Source: Gemmataceae bacterium (lineage in GTDB: Bacteria > Planctomycetota > Planctomycetia > Gemmatales > Gemmataceae). From it: DNA of 15,210 nt. The stretch covers positions 1 through 15,210 of the forward strand of contig CANLGS010000024.1 in the NCBI GenBank assembly GCA_947490035.1. Direction: 5' to 3'. A program made the translations under genes and the position numbers. The notes under the pieces are model-generated. The model made no database searches. It was given only the letters and a program-made list of their open reading frames with translations, and was not told the DNA's origin. Below are positions 8,103 through 15,160 of the stretch, piece after piece (the stretch's first letter is position 1; each line of letters starts with the position of its first letter).

Positions 8103-9554
8103 TCAAACAGGAATCGGGTCGCGCGCCGCGCCGCGCGACCCGCACACGTCGTCCGACCGGCACGCCAGGATTACGCACACCGCGACCGCTTGCAGCGCGA
8201 ACGCGACGGTGTGCGTGCCGTACACCATCGCGAGGTCGGCGGCGCGGCCCGCGAGCAGCCCCGGCCCGGCCGTCAGCACGAACGACACGACCAGCACGCC
8301 GACAACGAAGAGGCGCACGCGGCGCGACAGTTCCACCACCGCGACCGCATACGCGAGCGCCGCGAGAGGTAGCAGCAGGATGGTCGCGTGATGCTTCCAG
8401 GTGCGCTCGCTGAAGAGCAACATGCCGAGGCAGATTAGCCCGCACTCGGCCGCGATTCGCCAGCCCTGGCGCGCGTCGGTGGGCTTGCGCACCCGCGCGC
8501 GACACAGGCACACCACCGCGAGCGCGAAGGCGGCCGTGAGCGCCTTCACCACGACCCACGCGGCCGGGCGGCCGATGTCAACGAGGTTATGGTACTCGGC
8601 CGGCGTCGGGATGTCGCCTTCGGCCGTCTTGACGTAGGAGATGTACGACGGGCTGTGCGTGAACAGCCGGTACACGAACCCGGTCACCGCCTGGTTCGGG
8701 TGTTCGGTCGTGATCTCGCCCTTCAGCAAGGGCCGCTCGATCATCAGCGCCGACCAACCGGCCATGAGTTCGCGGGTGCGATCCCAGCCGAAGGTGAGGC
8801 CGGGCACGACCGCGAGCCACAGCACCAGCCCGACGAGCGTCGCGCCGAGCAGGCGCCAGTTCCGCTTGTACGCGAAGTACGCGACGAACAGCGCCGGCGT
8901 TAACTTGCACGCAATCGCGAGCGCGAGCGTGAGGCCGGCGAGCGTGTCGAGTCGGCGGCGGAACGCTTCGAGGCACCCGGCCACGAGGAACAGGATGAAG
9001 ATGTTCACGTTGTTGTGCGACAGGTCGCCGAGCAGCGGCGGCAGACAGAGGACGATGGCGGCGCCTTTTGCCAAATCGAGGCGCAAGTCGCTGGGGCGAG
9101 CGGGGGGCGTAAGCCCCCTGTTCTCTTCACCAACAGGGGACTTACGCCCCCCGCTCGCCAAGACACCACCCACAAGTCGGAACACCCACACCGCGGCCAG
9201 CACCGCGAGCAGCACCTTCGCGTAGAACCACGCCAGCGCGCCCGCGACCGGGGGCAGCGCCGTGAACGGCCGCAGCAGCACCGCCATGATCGGCGGGTTC
9301 GGGTACTCGTTGCGGCCGACGTAGATGTTCTCGCCGGCGAACACGCCGTTCACCATCTCGCGCCAGCGCAGGAACGCGGACCGACTTTGCTGCCCGGTGT
9401 CGCCGGGCTTCGCGATCTTGGCCGCGTACTTCACGCTCATCAACACCACGACCACGGCCAGCGCCGCGAGGAACGCGGCTCGCGGCCGTGACGGGTTCGC
9501 GGCGTGAGTGGCGCGGAACCAAGCGGTGAACCGGGAGAACGACAGCACGCGCAC
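8103..9554 (-). CDS. GT87 (DUF2029) family polytopic mannosyltransferase-like protein
   Basis: A 483-residue integral membrane protein with about 8-10 hydrophobic segments. It carries the GT87/DUF2029 pattern: GENIYVGRNEYPNPPI (about 75-89) in the first outer loop, HNNVNIFILFLVAGCLEAFRR (about 180-200), and LAGLTLALAIACKLTPAL (about 205-222). Known relatives transfer mannose or other sugars from polyprenyl-phosphate donors on the outer face of the membrane; the acceptor here is unknown. The start is a GTG at 9552-9554 with AGGAGG seven bases upstream. An upstream in-frame TTG at 9615-9617 lacks any such site. Residues 132-154 (SGGRK...NRGLTPPAR) are encoded by a 65-bp inverted repeat inserted in frame in a loop between membrane segments. 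The upstream gene is another glycosyltransferase ending 73 bp away, so co-transcription is plausible. The product ends in a basic, non-hydrophobic tail. Confidence 0.85.
   Translation of the reverse strand: MRVLSFSRFTAWFRATHAANPSRPRAAFLAALAVVVVLMSVKYAAKIAKPGDTGQQSRSAFLRWREMVNGVFAGENIYVGRNEYPNPPIMAVLLRPFTALPPVAGALAWFYAKVLLAVLAAVWVFRLVGGVLASGGRKSPVGEENRGLTPPARPSDLRLDLAKGAAIVLCLPPLLGDLSHNNVNIFILFLVAGCLEAFRRRLDTLAGLTLALAIACKLTPALFVAYFAYKRNWRLLGATLVGLVLWLAVVPGLTFGWDRTRELMAGWSALMIERPLLKGEITTEHPNQAVTGFVYRLFTHSPSYISYVKTAEGDIPTPAEYHNLVDIGRPAAWVVVKALTAAFALAVVCLCRARVRKPTDARQGWRIAAECGLICLGMLLFSERTWKHHATILLLPLAALAYAVAVVELSRRVRLFVVGVLVVSFVLTAGPGLLAGRAADLAMVYGTHTVAFALQAVAVCVILACRSDDVCGSRGAARDPIPV
9095..9159. 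repeat. Dispersed inverted repeat, copy translated inside the GT87 gene
   Basis: The 28-bp arms (9095-9122 and 9132-9159) are inverted copies with a single mismatch, separated by 9 bases. The left arm matches the left arm of the 4460-4547 element with one difference, and the right arms likewise differ at one base. On the minus strand it is read as SGGRKSPV...NRGLTPPAR, the frame that avoids the TAA within GCGTAAG. It therefore adds about 23 residues to a cytosolic or periplasmic loop without breaking the gene. Confidence 0.92.
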
Positions 9555-9561
9555 GAATCCG

Positions 9562-9567
9562 CCTCCT
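9562..9567 (-). promoter_or_regulatory. Ribosome binding site AGGAGG deciding the GT87 start
   Basis: A perfect AGGAGG on the minus strand sits 7 bases before the GTG at 9552-9554. It favours that GTG over the upstream TTG at 9615-9617, which would add 21 residues with no hydrophobic or conserved character. Confidence 0.75.
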
Positions 9568-9627
9568 GCGGGGAACGAAGGAGTGCGATCATGCCGGATG
9601 TGGGCGCCCGCGGTCAACCCGAAGCGT

Positions 9628-11505
9628 CTACTTCGGCTTGGGGTCGTTCGCGAGCGTGACGACCTTGTGGACGATGTACCGGCCGGTGCCGCCGCGGGTG
9701 CGGAACACCGACGGCTGGTTGAACGGGAACTCGGTCGGGTACGGCGTGGCGACCGGCATCCAGTCGCGCGGCGGGTCGCACGGCGGACCGGTCCACAGCA
9801 CGCGCTGCTCGTCCGTCGAGGCCGAGAGTATCACCCACTCCAGGTCGTTGATGACGAACCGCGGGCGCGGGCGCCCGGGCTTCGGCTTTGCGAGGGCGGC
9901 CAGTTCGCGCGACACCTTGTCGCCGCCGTAATCGCCGTTCTTGTCCGCGCCGATGGAACAGGCCGTGTTCACGTGCATGAACCGCACGCCGGGCTTCAGG
10001 TTCATCGTCAGGTAGATGGCGTGCGGCGAGTCGAACCACGCGATCACCTCGTAGTCTTCCACGCCCTCGGCGCGCAGGAAGTCCGCGACCTCCGCGAGTT
10101 CCCCCCAACTGATGACGGCCTCGTGCGGCGGGTGCAACCGGAGCTTGTCCCACAGCGCGTACCGCTCGGCGGCGGTCAGGTCTGGGCGCCAGCACGTGGG
10201 CCACAGGCGCAGCCGGTCGGAGTCTAACATCGGGTGCCACGGGACGAACTGGTCGCGCGGCGTCCGGGACCGGTCGGCCAGTTCGTTGCGCACCGCGGGG
10301 ATGTCGTCGGAGAGGGACCACGCGCCGGTACTCGCGATCAGCCAGAGCAGCACAATGAGCGTCCACGCCCACCGGTGCGACGCCCACACGCCGAGCATGA
10401 GGAGCGTTTCCGGCACGTGCGCGTACTCGAACCCGCGTTGGAGGTAGAACGCCTGCGCCGCCCACGCGAGGTACAACCCGCCCACCACGCCGCGCACGAA
10501 CCGCGCGTCCGCGCCGGCCTGCTTGTCCCACAGAAAGCGCGGCAGCCAGCGGCCGACGCACCCGGCGCGGTCCGGGCGCGCGTGCGCCGCGGCGCGGCTC
10601 GACCACGGCGCCATATCGACGAGCGACACGAGCGCGAGCGGCACGGTGAGGATCAGCCCGAAGCTCCACGGCGGGAACCAGTAGAGTTGCTGCCCTTCGC
10701 GCATCTTCTCTTCTGCCCACACCAGCGTCAGGTAGCCGGGGTTCCAGTTCGTGAACACATCGACGAACGGCTCCCACGTCCCGGAGGCGAGCAGCCAGGC
10801 CACGCCCGCGGCGCCGACGACGATACCGCCGAGCAGGTTGCCGAGCAGGTCGGCGCCCGCGGCGCGCCACGGCCGTGGGTGTTCGCCCGCGAGCCGCCGC
10901 GCGGTGAGCAGCCACACCGCCGCGGCCATGAGCGCGACGTGCGGCTTCACCCACACCGCGGCGCCCCAGAGCAGCCCTTCGAGGAGCGACCGTCGGAAGG
11001 GGGAAAGTGGAGCCGCTTGCGGCTTCGCGAGTGGCCCCATCCCGCGGCGCACGCGCAGCGCGACCGCGGCGAGGCCCGGTAGCGCCATCCACGTGTCGCG
11101 CTGCGCGTGCGACATCTCCACCGTGAACGGGTAGAACGCGGCCGCGCCCGCGATCGCCCACCACCGCGACGCCGGCGTTGCCCCGCCCCACTTCGCCAGC
11201 CGGTCGAGAAGGGCCACGATCCCGGAGACGACGAGCAGGTCTACCGCGCGCACCGCGACCACGCTCTCGCCGAACACCCACTGGATGACCGTTAGCGCCC
11301 ACACGAAGCCGGGCAGGTTGGTGTCGAAGATGTCGCGGTAGTGGGTGCCGCCGCGGAGGATGTTGCGCGCCGCCATCTGGTAGAGCGTGAGGTCGCACCA
11401 CGGCGGCATGCGCAGGAATAGCGGCACGCCGAGGACGAGCGCGACCAGGGTGACGGCCCGCGCCAGCCAGACCGACCGCCACGGGCAGCACAGGGGAACG
11501 GGCAT
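9628..11505 (-). CDS. GT39/PMT-like polytopic glycosyltransferase with C-terminal soluble domain
   Basis: A 625-residue protein. Residues 1-400 contain about 9-10 hydrophobic segments. The first outer loop reads PPWCDLTLYQMAARNILRGG then THYRDIFDTNLPG (35-65), the acidic pattern typical of the GT39/ArnT/PMT-2 class that uses polyprenyl-phosphate sugars. QRDTWM (135-140) fits the second loop motif, and AVWVKPHVAL (183-192) and FYLQRGFEYAH (353-363) fit later conserved segments. Residues about 400-625 are soluble and resemble C-terminal domains of similar planctomycete proteins (ISWGELAEV, WFDSPHAIYL, PGVRFMHVNT). Residues about 155-173 (MGPLAKPQAAPLSPFRRS) look like a low-complexity insert. 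The ATG at 11503-11505 has no clear Shine-Dalgarno. The likely acceptor is an exported protein or lipid, but that is inference. The GT87 gene follows on the same strand. Confidence 0.8.
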   Translation of the reverse strand: MPVPLCCPWRSVWLARAVTLVALVLGVPLFLRMPPWCDLTLYQMAARNILRGGTHYRDIFDTNLPGFVWALTVIQWVFGESVVAVRAVDLLVVSGIVALLDRLAKWGGATPASRWWAIAGAAAFYPFTVEMSHAQRDTWMALPGLAAVALRVRRGMGPLAKPQAAPLSPFRRSLLEGLLWGAAVWVKPHVALMAAAVWLLTARRLAGEHPRPWRAAGADLLGNLLGGIVVGAAGVAWLLASGTWEPFVDVFTNWNPGYLTLVWAEEKMREGQQLYWFPPWSFGLILTVPLALVSLVDMAPWSSRAAAHARPDRAGCVGRWLPRFLWDKQAGADARFVRGVVGGLYLAWAAQAFYLQRGFEYAHVPETLLMLGVWASHRWAWTLIVLLWLIASTGAWSLSDDIPAVRNELADRSRTPRDQFVPWHPMLDSDRLRLWPTCWRPDLTAAERYALWDKLRLHPPHEAVISWGELAEVADFLRAEGVEDYEVIAWFDSPHAIYLTMNLKPGVRFMHVNTACSIGADKNGDYGGDKVSRELAALAKPKPGRPRPRFVINDLEWVILSASTDEQRVLWTGPPCDPPRDWMPVATPYPTEFPFNQPSVFRTRGGTGRYIVHKVVTLANDPKPK

Positions 11506-11604
11506 GAGGTGCGCGAACGAATGGGGTGGGAAGCCGGCGTCCGGTCAGGATACGATGTGCGCGCGCCAGCGGCGCGGGCGCCACGATGTGGTCTTCAGTG
11601 TGGT

Positions 11605-11664
11605 CCGCCGCTCCGCGGCGGTTCTTTGCCGTTGTGTAAGAGAAGAACCGCCGCGGAGCGGCGG
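11605..11664. repeat. 22-bp perfect inverted repeat between LRR gene and glycosyltransferase gene
   Basis: The arms CCGCCGCTCCGCGGCGGTTC (plus TT, 11605-11626) and its exact reverse complement (11643-11664) flank a 16-base loop. The element lies 8 bp after the stop of the LRR gene and 100 bp before the start of the glycosyltransferase gene. It could fold into a stable hairpin and separate the two transcripts, but no T-run follows on the minus strand. The rest of the 11506-11671 gap shows no gene or clear promoter. Confidence 0.9.
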
Positions 11665-11671
11665 GCTACTC

Positions 11672-13153
11672 TCAATACCCGTCGGTGTGCTTGAACCGCG
11701 CCCGCCGACGCGCCTCCGTCTCGTCGCTCGCGGACGACACGCCGAGGGCGTCGAGGTGCGCGAGGTGCGGGCTGTCGAGCAACGTGCTCACGCCCGCGTC
11801 GGTGATCCGGTCGTTGTACTTCACGTGCAGCGCGCGCAGCCCGGTCGCACCCTTTCCCTTCCAGTTCGCCAGCACCCCCGCGCCGCGGTCGTCGATCCGG
11901 TTGCGGATCAGCCACAGCAGCGGCGGGCACCAGTCCTTGAACGCCCGGACCAGCTCGCGCACCGCGGGCGTGCCGAGATTGTTGTCGTCGAAGTCGAGGT
12001 ACCACAGGGTGCGGAGCCGCGGGCTGCGGACGAGGGCGCGCACGTCGGCGGTGCGGAACCGGCAACCGTGGCAGTTGAGCAACCGCAACCCCGCGGGCGG
12101 CGCCGCCGCGAGCCGGGCGGCGTCCACGCCGCGGCACGGGTTGCCGTCCAGTCCCAGATACGCGACGTTCGCCAGGTGCGGCGAGCAGAGTAGCGCCGTG
12201 GCGCCGCGCCCGGTGATGCGGTTGTGCGCGAGATCGAGCACGCGCAGGTCGGCCAGGTGCGGGCAGTTCGCGAGGCTCTCGGCCGCGTCGTCGTCCAGCC
12301 CGCAGTGAGCGAGGCGGACGGAGCGGAGGCTGGTGAAACCGGCGGCGGCGAACGCGCGAACGGTGTCCGCCGTCCAGTCGTCTCCTCCGTGGAAGCGGAG
12401 ACGATTCAGGGTGCGCAGGTGGGGCGTGCGGAAGAGCGTTTCCGCTTCGAGGAACGGCATGGGTGCCGCGCTCAGGTCGAGGTCGCGCAGGCCGGTCCAG
12501 TGCGGGGCGCCCAGCGCAGCGGCGAGGTCGGTCGTGGCGTAGCGCAGGGCGAGCGCGCGGACCGAGGCGGTCTCCGGCCGGTGGCCGAACTCGCTCAGGT
12601 CGGCCGCGACCGCGTGGTTCACCTCCAACCCGCCGAGCCAGTCGAGCAGGCCGGCGTCGGCCAGCCGTTCGACCCGGCTCGCGAGTTCGGAGGTCACCAG
12701 CGTGACGGCCGGAACCGCGGCACGCAGCCGGCCGGCGACCGCGCTCAACGCCCGTGCGCCGTCGAGCGTCACGCGGTGCGCGAACCCGCGGCGGAACCCG
12801 GCCCACTGCACCTTGTGCTTCTTGGGCACCTGCGGCACCCACGCCTCGCCGTGCCGCACGCGCAGGTCGTCGGCCCGCATCGCCGCCGCGACGAGCCGGT
12901 GAACGCCGAGGTCGATCCGCGTCCAGTCGGTCGCGGCGAGGCCGAGCGCGTAGCGGTCGCGGAGGAACTCGTACATCGCGAAACTGCCGGAACACTCGTC
13001 CTCGGCGGCCGCAAGTTCGCACTGAAGGCGCACGAACTCGGCGCGGTTCGCGTCGCCGCTCTCGTCGAGCCAGTCCGCGAACATCAGCCGCGGCGTGTCC
13101 TCGTCCGGGTTGGCGCGGATCGCGGCCAGCAGTGCGTCGCGGTCGGAGAGCAT
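11672..13153 (-). CDS. TIGR02996-domain leucine-rich-repeat protein
   Basis: A 493-residue, apparently cytoplasmic protein with no signal peptide. Residues 1-45 (SDRDALLAAIRANPDEDTPR, then LMFADWLDESGDANRAEFVR) are the TIGR02996 repeat-companion domain, known chiefly from Gemmata and of unknown role. Residues about 115-130 (WAGFRRGFAHRVTL) are the usual junction before repeats. From about 195 onward there are irregular leucine-rich repeats of the ribonuclease-inhibitor type, clearest at LRVLDLAHNRITGRGATALL (303-322), LWYLDFDDNNLGTPAV (383-398) and LRALHVKYNDRITDAGV (439-455). Such repeats bind proteins; the partner is not evident. The gene begins 27 bp after the stop of the 78-residue gene, so it probably shares its mRNA. 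Only a weak GAG lies upstream of the ATG, which would fit re-initiation or coupling. The stop at 11672 abuts an inverted repeat. Confidence 0.9.
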   Translation of the reverse strand: MLSDRDALLAAIRANPDEDTPRLMFADWLDESGDANRAEFVRLQCELAAAEDECSGSFAMYEFLRDRYALGLAATDWTRIDLGVHRLVAAAMRADDLRVRHGEAWVPQVPKKHKVQWAGFRRGFAHRVTLDGARALSAVAGRLRAAVPAVTLVTSELASRVERLADAGLLDWLGGLEVNHAVAADLSEFGHRPETASVRALALRYATTDLAAALGAPHWTGLRDLDLSAAPMPFLEAETLFRTPHLRTLNRLRFHGGDDWTADTVRAFAAAGFTSLRSVRLAHCGLDDDAAESLANCPHLADLRVLDLAHNRITGRGATALLCSPHLANVAYLGLDGNPCRGVDAARLAAAPPAGLRLLNCHGCRFRTADVRALVRSPRLRTLWYLDFDDNNLGTPAVRELVRAFKDWCPPLLWLIRNRIDDRGAGVLANWKGKGATGLRALHVKYNDRITDAGVSTLLDSPHLAHLDALGVSSASDETEARRRARFKHTDGY

Positions 13154-13180
13154 GAGCGAACTCGAAGGGGCAAAGGCGGG

Positions 13181-13417
13181 TCACGCGGCCGGAGGCCAGG
13201 GAACCTGCTTCAGCAGTTCCGCGATGTCGATGCCCGGAGGCGGAACGTAGCCGTCCGGCAGCGGCGCACCGTAGTATTTGATGCGCTCGCGCATGAGGCG
13301 GAGCAGATTAGCGGCCGTCAGCGGTTGCGGCGGTAGGACTTCGGCCGTGCCGTCGGTGTCGCTAAACTCGAACAGGGGGCTGTCGAGGCTGTCGGACGTG
13401 CAGTTGTTGTGGTTCAT
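13181..13417 (-). CDS. 78-residue protein of unknown function, coupled to the DUF6941-like gene
   Basis: No family was recognised. The protein starts MNHNNCTSDSLDSPLFEFSD with an acidic, polar N-terminus, followed by an amphipathic stretch LTAANLLRLMRERIKYYG and a proline-rich end (PLPDGYVPPPG, VPWPPAA). There is no signal peptide or membrane segment. The ATG at 13415-13417 is chosen because AAGGAG (13423-13428) lies five bases upstream; a longer in-frame start at 13486 has no such site and would overlap its neighbour by 73 bases. The start ATG overlaps the stop TGA of the upstream gene (ATGA), suggesting translational coupling. The LRR gene follows after 27 bp. It may be an adaptor or partner of one of its neighbours, which is a guess from position only. 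Confidence 0.75.
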   Translation of the reverse strand: MNHNNCTSDSLDSPLFEFSDTDGTAEVLPPQPLTAANLLRLMRERIKYYGAPLPDGYVPPPGIDIAELLKQVPWPPAA

Positions 13418-13812
13418 TGTAACTCCTTTTGGGACCGCTGCTTCACCCGGAACGGCGTTTGCGCGAGCAATTCGCCACCGACCCACAAGGACACTTCAAA
13501 CTCGCCCTTGTCAGGAAAGACACAACCCCCGACCCGTAACACGAACCGCACCTCTTCCAGTCGGTTCGGGAAAACGACCTCACCACCGGTCGAATAAACC
13601 TCCGCCATCGTGTCGAGCCGGGTGACGCGCACGACGAACTGGTACGTTCCGACGCCGTTCGCCAAGTAGGCGACGACCGCGAACGGTCGTGGTTCGCCGG
13701 GCAGGTGTTCGATCAACAGCCGGCGGAAACACTCGATCAATGTCAGGTTTCGCGTGACCGGATCGACATCGACCCGATCCGCCAAGTATAAGCCGCGAAC
13801 CAGTGGGAGCAT
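13414..13812 (-). CDS. DUF6941-like protein
   Basis: A 132-residue protein with no signal peptide. It matches the layout I associate with DUF6941: an N-terminal strand with ADRVDVDPVTRNLTLIECF (11-29), a central YQFVVRVTRLD strand pair (57-67), VVFPNRLEEVRFVLRVGGCVFP (79-100), and a final GEFEVSLWVGGELLAQTPFRV (103-123). The whole looks like a single compact beta-sandwich. The family has no known biochemical role. The ATG at 13810-13812 has GGAGGA six bases upstream. The stop TGA overlaps the ATG of the 78-residue gene. Base composition is lower in GC than in the neighbouring genes (35 of 60 at 13441-13500, against 48 of 60 at 12481-12540). It lies 44 bp after the esterase gene; no convincing promoter was seen in that gap. 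Family assignment is from recognition. Confidence 0.78.
   Translation of the reverse strand: MLPLVRGLYLADRVDVDPVTRNLTLIECFRRLLIEHLPGEPRPFAVVAYLANGVGTYQFVVRVTRLDTMAEVYSTGGEVVFPNRLEEVRFVLRVGGCVFPDKGEFEVSLWVGGELLAQTPFRVKQRSQKELQ
13423..13428 (-). promoter_or_regulatory. Ribosome binding site AAGGAG for the 78-residue gene
   Basis: AAGGAG on the minus strand, within AAAAGGAGT, ends five bases before the ATG at 13415-13417. It sits inside the last codons of the upstream gene, so the downstream protein can be started either independently or by coupling through the ATGA overlap. Confidence 0.7.
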
Positions 13813-13856
13813 CGTCGTTCCTCCATTCTACACGAGTGATAAGTAGACCTACATAG

Positions 13857-15113
13857 TCACTTCAGCCACTTGTCGGCGAACTGCGTGTACACCTTCCAGT
13901 CGTCGGGCGTCATGCTGTGCTTGCCGGTGCGGATGAAGTAGCCCAGCCGCTCGTCGCTCAACTTGCCGGTCTCGGGCATCTTCGCCGCGACCGGCTTCGT
14001 GTCGCCGTACAACTTGTACGCGGGCGCCGCCGCCGTCAGCACGTCGAACTGACCGGCGGGGTTCGCCCACTGATCCTCCTCCGCGTTCGTACACAGCACC
14101 GGCCTGGGCGCGCAGATCGCAACAAGGGCGTGCTGGTCGAACGGAATCTTCGTCGTGTCGTCGCCGAACGCGGTGAAGTTCGCGCAGAACCAGTGCGGGA
14201 AACTGGTGGTGATGCGCTTCACCGGTTCGGCCTTCGGGTTCTTCGACCGGCTCGGCCCGGCCCCGCCGCAACCCGACTGGTGCGGGATCACCACCGCGAA
14301 CCGATCATCGAACGCCCCCGCGAGCAGCGCCGTCTTGCCCAACCGCGAGTGCCCGACCACCGCGAGGCGCTTCGCGTCGATGCTCTTGTCCGTGACCAGG
14401 AAATCGACGGCGCGGTGACAGCCCCACGCCCACCACATGACGGTCGCGGTCTCGTCGAGCGGAACGTTCTTGTAGACCGGCATCGTCTTTCGCATGCCCT
14501 CCGGCACGCCGTCGCGGTCGGGTTGGATGTCGCCGCAGTAGAACGTCGCGACCGCGTAGCCGCTCTCCACGACCTGTTGCAGCGGCCACGTGTCGGCCTG
14601 CTTGCCGCGGCCTTCCGCGGTCGCCTTGTTCTTCACCACGTTGGGGCCGCTCGCCGGAACCCACTCCGTCGGGATGCGGACCTTGTCGTGCGCGGTCAGC
14701 GCGTGGTTGCCGTGGAAGTTCGGCCCGACGAAGCACGCGGCCGGCGCCTTCCCATTCGGCACCGCGATCAGCAGGTAAATCTTCGGCCACTCCGGCGGCC
14801 CGAACGTGATCTCGACCTCGCGCAGCGTGCCCTTGCCGTCGAACGCCTTCGTGTCCTCGAAGAGAACCTTCGCGGTGACCTTCGTCGGCTTCGCGGGGAA
14901 CCGGCCGTACATGTAGTGCTGGAACAGTTCCTTCAGTTCGGGCCGCCGCCGCTCCTCCCAGTCCTTCTTCGTGGTGATCTTCGTGCCGTCGCGCGTCGCG
15001 AGCACGTCGGGGAACTCCGCGACCGACGGCAGCTTGTCCGGCGCCGGGAGGTCCGCGGGTATCGCGACGGTGGTCATGGCGAGGATTCCGAGACTGGCGA
15101 GGGAGAGGCGCAT
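13857..15113 (-). CDS. Secreted CE15 family glucuronoyl esterase-like hydrolase
   Basis: A 418-residue alpha/beta hydrolase, the usual length for bacterial CE15 enzymes, which cleave ester bonds between glucuronic acid on xylan and lignin alcohols. Residues 1-20 (MRLSLASLGILAMTTVAIPA) form a signal peptide. The nucleophile motif is GHSRLGK (254-260), with Ser256 as catalytic serine. HQSGCGGAGPSR (278-289) and HWFCANFTAFGDD (307-319) follow. Acidic NAEEDQWANP (343-352) leads to the catalytic histidine, His399 in TGKHSMTPDDW. The residue 23 after the serine, where some family members carry the catalytic Glu, is Gln279, so the acid may be Glu346 or Asp347. Such proteins are often labelled acetyl xylan esterase. 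The ATG at 15111-15113 has AGGAG eight bases upstream. It is probably exported; the true substrate is untested. No polysaccharide-degradation partner gene is in the window. Confidence 0.88.
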   Translation of the reverse strand: MRLSLASLGILAMTTVAIPADLPAPDKLPSVAEFPDVLATRDGTKITTKKDWEERRRPELKELFQHYMYGRFPAKPTKVTAKVLFEDTKAFDGKGTLREVEITFGPPEWPKIYLLIAVPNGKAPAACFVGPNFHGNHALTAHDKVRIPTEWVPASGPNVVKNKATAEGRGKQADTWPLQQVVESGYAVATFYCGDIQPDRDGVPEGMRKTMPVYKNVPLDETATVMWWAWGCHRAVDFLVTDKSIDAKRLAVVGHSRLGKTALLAGAFDDRFAVVIPHQSGCGGAGPSRSKNPKAEPVKRITTSFPHWFCANFTAFGDDTTKIPFDQHALVAICAPRPVLCTNAEEDQWANPAGQFDVLTAAAPAYKLYGDTKPVAAKMPETGKLSDERLGYFIRTGKHSMTPDDWKVYTQFADKWLK

Positions 15114-15160
15114 GGGAAGGACTCCTGTGAGGGATGGTAGTTTAGCAAGTTAGCCGCAAG

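Noticed and set aside
8070..8106. TTGACA (8101-8106) and TATACT (8070-8075) on the minus strand as a sigma-70 promoter for the 4558-8055 gene
   Set aside because: The gap is 25 bases instead of about 17, and TTGACA contains the stop codon of the upstream gene. TATACT alone is too weak to call.
5779..8391. An 870-codon plus-strand open frame
   Set aside because: It lies antisense to the 4558-8055 gene, is Arg/His/Gly-rich with no motif, and is the expected shadow of a high-GC gene. The minus-strand frame has a signal peptide, membrane helices and paralogy.
4460..9159. CRISPR-like direct repeats
   Set aside because: There are only two copies, far apart, each an internal palindrome, with no regular spacers and no cas genes.
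9555..9617. A 21-codon N-terminal extension of the GT87 protein from a TTG
   Set aside because: No ribosome binding site precedes the TTG, while AGGAGG lies within the extension at the right distance from the GTG at 9552-9554.
9614..11584. A 656-codon minus-strand frame overlapping the GT39-like gene
   Set aside because: It is Arg/Ala/Pro-rich without membrane segments, whereas the 9628-11505 frame carries the glycosyltransferase motifs and helices.
11595..13184. A 529-codon minus-strand frame overlapping the LRR gene
   Set aside because: It runs through the 11605-11664 repeat and is Arg-rich. The 11672-13153 frame has the TIGR02996 domain and leucine-rich repeats.
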